64,000 nt of DNA. It comes from Pseudooceanicola sp. HF7 (GTDB lineage Bacteria; Pseudomonadota; Alphaproteobacteria; Rhodobacterales; Rhodobacteraceae). A model generated the notes under the pieces. That model saw only the letters and a list, made by a program, of their open reading frames with translations. It had not been told where the DNA came from and did not search any database. Location: NCBI RefSeq assembly GCF_011806405.1, contig NZ_JAATOW010000004.1, forward strand, positions 1 through 64,000, read 5' to 3'. The position numbers and the translations under genes were made by a program. Below are positions 61,618 through 64,000 of the stretch, in pieces (positions within the stretch are counted from its first letter, which is position 1; every line of letters begins with the position of its first letter).

Positions 61618-62606
61618 CTCGACTTCGCGCCACCGCTCTTGCGGCCACGCTTGCAAGCACCGCCTTCGCCATGCCGGCCTCTGCGCTGGAAGAGATCACC
61701 TTCCAGCTTGATTGGCTGCCGGGCGGTGACAAGGCCCCGATCTACGTCTGCATCTCGCAGGGTTTCTGCGAGGAAGCCGGCTTTGACGTCACCATCTCCC
61801 CCGGACGTGGCTCTTCCGAGGCGATCACCAAGGTTGCCACCGGCGTGGCAGAGTTCGGTTCTGCCGGCATGGGGGCCGTGATGGCGGCCAAGGCCACGGA
61901 GAACGTGCCGGTCACCGCGGTTATGTCGATCTTCAACACCGGCCCGCATGCCTTCTATACCACAAAGGACAAGGGCATCGCCTCTATCGCGGACGTGAAA
62001 GGCAAGAAGATCGCCACCTCTCCCTTCACCTCTTCCAACGTCTTCCTGCCGCTGGTGCTGGGCGACAACGGGATGAGCGAAGCGGATATCGAGCTGACGA
62101 AGGCGGATCCCGGTGCCCTTGGCCCGCTGCTAGTGACCGGCCAGGCCGATGCCATCATCGCCTGGCTCACCGATGTGACGCGCTACACCAACCAAGCGAC
62201 GGAAGCGGGCAAGGAAATCGTCTACCTGCCCTGGGCCGACGCCGGCCTGGAACTGTACTCCGCCTCGCTGGTCGGCAATGACGCCTACATGGCCGAGAAC
62301 CCCGAGCTCACGAAAGCCTTTGTCGGTGCCTTCAAGAAGTCGCTCGAGTTCGCCTATGAGAACCCCGACCTGGCCGCCGATGCCGTGGCCGCCAACGTGC
62401 CCGAACTGACCGCGGAAGACGTGAAGGGCTCTTGGCTGGATGCCTCCAAGCTGGCCTTCAACGAGGTGACAGAGGCCAACGGGCTGGGCGCCTTTGAAGC
62501 CGGCCGCGTCGCCGCGACCTGGGAGCGCGTCGCCGCAAGCCAGGGCCTGGACGTCGAAAGCCTTGACCCTGAAACCGCCGTCTCTCGCGATTACCTGACC
62601 GAGTAA
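61614..62606 (+). CDS. NMT1/Thi5-type ABC transporter substrate-binding protein
   Basis: A 330-residue periplasmic protein with a signal peptide ending SALE (about residue 26). ITFQLDWLPGGDKAPIYVCI, SQGFCEEAGFDVTISPGRGS and GVAEFGSAGMGAVMAAKA match the NMT1/THI5-like family, used for pyrimidines, riboflavin precursors and related compounds. The ligand is unknown; the neighbouring deaminase points to a nucleobase. CAGGGAACC serves as ribosome-binding site. Confidence 0.85.
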   Translation: MTRLRATALAATLASTAFAMPASALEEITFQLDWLPGGDKAPIYVCISQGFCEEAGFDVTISPGRGSSEAITKVATGVAEFGSAGMGAVMAAKATENVPVTAVMSIFNTGPHAFYTTKDKGIASIADVKGKKIATSPFTSSNVFLPLVLGDNGMSEADIELTKADPGALGPLLVTGQADAIIAWLTDVTRYTNQATEAGKEIVYLPWADAGLELYSASLVGNDAYMAENPELTKAFVGAFKKSLEFAYENPDLAADAVAANVPELTAEDVKGSWLDASKLAFNEVTEANGLGAFEAGRVAATWERVAASQGLDVESLDPETAVSRDYLTE

Positions 62607-62622
62607 GCGGCGAAAGCCAACG

Positions 62623-62644
62623 GGGCGGCGGTGCGCCGCCGCCC
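62623..62644 (+). promoter_or_regulatory. Intercistronic stem-loop after the NMT1-type binding-protein gene
   Basis: GGGCGGC (62623-62629) pairs with GCCGCCC (62638-62644), and an alternative register gives GGCGGCG with CGCCGCC around GTG. It lies 16 bases after the stop and before the ATPase gene. Confidence 0.55.
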
Positions 62645-62692
62645 ATAGCCGAGCCCGCGGCCACGACGGCCCCGGACACTGGGGGAAGAACC

Positions 62693-63472
62693 TTGAGCAC
62701 TGAAACCGATGCCATCAGCTTTGCCGATGTCGGCCAGACCTTCCTGACCGACAATGGACCGCTGACCGCCCTGTCGGGTGTGAATGTGAACCTGCGCCGG
62801 CACGAGTTCGTCGCCGTCCTTGGCCCCTCGGGCTGCGGCAAATCCACCTTGCTGCGCCTGACCGCCGGCCTGATCAAGCCGACCGAGGGCACCGTTTCCG
62901 TCTTCGGGCATCCGGTCAGCCAGCCGCGCGACGATATCGGCATCGTCTTCCAGCAGGCGACCCTGCTGCCCTGGGCCACGGTCGAGGACAACGTGGTCTT
63001 TCCCGCCAAGCACAAGCGGGGCCGCGTCAGTGCCAAGGACCGCGCGCATGCCAGGGAGATCATCGCGACCTGTGGCCTGGCCGGCTTCGAAGAACGGCTG
63101 CCCGGAGAGCTCTCCGGCGGCATGCAGCAGCGCGTAGGCATTGCCCGAGCCCTGTTCCTGAACCCCGATATCCTGCTCATGGATGAGCCTTTCAGCGCGC
63201 TGGACGCCCTAACCCGCGATGCCATGGGCTTCGAGTTGCTGCGCCTTTGGCAGGCCAGCCCCAAGACAGTTCTTTTCATCACCCATTCCATCCCCGAGGC
63301 GGTCATCCTGGCGGATCGCGTGGTGGTCATGTCCGAACGTCCCGGACGCGTGATCGAGGACCTGAAAGTGCCACTTGGACGGCCCCGCGACGAAAGCTCG
63401 CTGCGCTCTGTCGAGATGCAGGATTTCCTGGCCCATCTGCGCGGCCTTCTGATCAAGGACAAGGTGGCCTGA
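62693..63472 (+). CDS. ABC transporter ATPase, nitrate/taurine/pyrimidine class
   Basis: A 259-residue NitT/TauT-class ATPase with Walker A GPSGCGKST, signature ELSGGMQQRVGIARALFLNP and Walker B ILLMDEPFSALD, plus FITHSIPEAVILADRVVVMS. The start appears to be TTG at 62693, preceded by GGGGGAAG. The permease gene begins one base after its stop. Confidence 0.88.
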   Translation: MSTETDAISFADVGQTFLTDNGPLTALSGVNVNLRRHEFVAVLGPSGCGKSTLLRLTAGLIKPTEGTVSVFGHPVSQPRDDIGIVFQQATLLPWATVEDNVVFPAKHKRGRVSAKDRAHAREIIATCGLAGFEERLPGELSGGMQQRVGIARALFLNPDILLMDEPFSALDALTRDAMGFELLRLWQASPKTVLFITHSIPEAVILADRVVVMSERPGRVIEDLKVPLGRPRDESSLRSVEMQDFLAHLRGLLIKDKVA

Positions 63473-63473
63473 C

Positions 63474-64000
63474 ATGACAGCCCAAGCCGATATCCCCGCG
63501 GAAAAAGCGCCACCGGCGAAACCAGCCCCTACAGAACGGCTGCCACTGGCAGAGCGGCTGATCCGCACGCCCGTCCTGCTTCCCGCGCTGACGTTCATCC
63601 TGATCCTGCTGCTGTGGGAATTCGGAACCCGCCTTTTCAACGTGCCCAGCTACGTCCTGCCCGCGCCGTCCCGCATCGTGGAAGGCTTCGGTGTCGTGAG
63701 CTTCGGGCGCTGGATGGAACATGTCTGGTCCACCCTGCGCGTGGCGCTACTGGGCTACCTGGTCTCCATCGCCGTGTCGCTGCCGATCGCCGTGGGCCTG
63801 TCCAAGTCCCGCTTCCTGTCCCGGTCGCTCTACCCGCTGCTGGTGGTGATCCAATCCGTGCCGGTCGTTGCCGTGGCCCCGATCATCATCGTGGTCCTGG
63901 GCACCGATGATGCGCCGCGCATCGTGATCACCTTCATGATCTCCTTCTTCCCGCTCGTGGTCTCCATGACCACCGGCCTGATGGCGACCCCGCCGGAGCT
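63474..64000 (+). CDS. ABC transporter permease, partial at window end
   Basis: The first 175 codons of a SsuC/TauC-type permease whose 3' end lies beyond the window. An N-terminal Pro/Ala-rich cytoplasmic stretch (about 30 residues) is followed by helices and by YPLLVVIQSVPVVAVAPIII, the conserved segment of this class. It completes the importer with the preceding two genes. Confidence 0.88.
   Translation, partial: MTAQADIPAEKAPPAKPAPTERLPLAERLIRTPVLLPALTFILILLLWEFGTRLFNVPSYVLPAPSRIVEGFGVVSFGRWMEHVWSTLRVALLGYLVSIAVSLPIAVGLSKSRFLSRSLYPLLVVIQSVPVVAVAPIIIVVLGTDDAPRIVITFMISFFPLVVSMTTGLMATPPE

Noticed and set aside
1-64000. tRNA, rRNA genes, CRISPR arrays, insertion sequences, prophage genes
   Set aside because: None recognised on reading both strands by eye; a covariance-model or repeat search could still reveal a missed tRNA or small RNA.

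Overview
The window is high-GC, densely packed chromosomal DNA of an alphaproteobacterium, most likely a member of the Rhodobacteraceae (Roseobacter/Paracoccus-like). This rests on the rhizobial/rhodobacterial-type rhamnose locus, the opgG-opgH operon, the many periplasmic-binding-protein ABC operons, frequent ATGA start/stop overlaps and the GC-rich codon usage. No rRNA, tRNA, CRISPR array, prophage or intact insertion sequence was seen. The only clear gene decay is a TRAP-transporter remnant at about 11.3-11.8 kb.

Layout. 0-11.1 kb: a complete L-rhamnose locus, with rhaRSTPQUK on the minus strand (regulator, ABC importer, mutarotase, kinase) divergent from rhaD-rhaI (aldolase/dehydrogenase, isomerase) around a striking array of TGATYGA half-sites. 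11.3-17.1 kb: TRAP remnant, then a ytfQRT-yjfF-type sugar importer operon ending in a FadR-type regulator. 17.9-36 kb: housekeeping and scattered genes (soluble PAS chemoreceptor, aspS, cfa, carB, a 27-residue lipoprotein, serine hydrolase, tdk, DUF900 hydrolase, glyoxylate-reductase-like enzyme, csaA, proC, ybjN-like, cardiolipin synthase). 36-43.3 kb: iron acquisition (exbB, two exbD, tonB, a FecCD-type siderophore ABC importer and a DUF2218 protein), whose two promoter regions share a near-identical 14-mer. 43.3-49.8 kb: a PAS-LuxR regulator divergent from a Liv-type ABC importer that ends in an alpha/beta hydrolase.

49.7-54.7 kb is the most interesting region. A guanidine-I (ykkC) riboswitch precedes an ABC importer of the urea-carboxylase-region type and an N-terminally extended ureohydrolase of the guanidine-hydrolase kind. 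Immediately downstream, on the same strand, is a protein with 19 His in its first 37 residues. I read this as a guanidine import and hydrolysis operon. The His-rich protein is a candidate nickel chaperone or store, taking the place of the HypA/HypB-like factors known from cyanobacteria.

55-58.6 kb: osmoregulated periplasmic glucan genes opgG and opgH, with a 56-residue coupled ORF between them. 59.1-64 kb: class III aminotransferase and nucleoside/base deaminase on the minus strand, divergent from an NMT1/Thi5-type ABC importer preceded by a small coupled leader ORF; the permease runs off the window.

A recurring architectural feature is a strong stem-loop directly after the substrate-binding-protein gene in five of the six ABC operons. 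This is consistent with differential mRNA stability giving excess binding protein.
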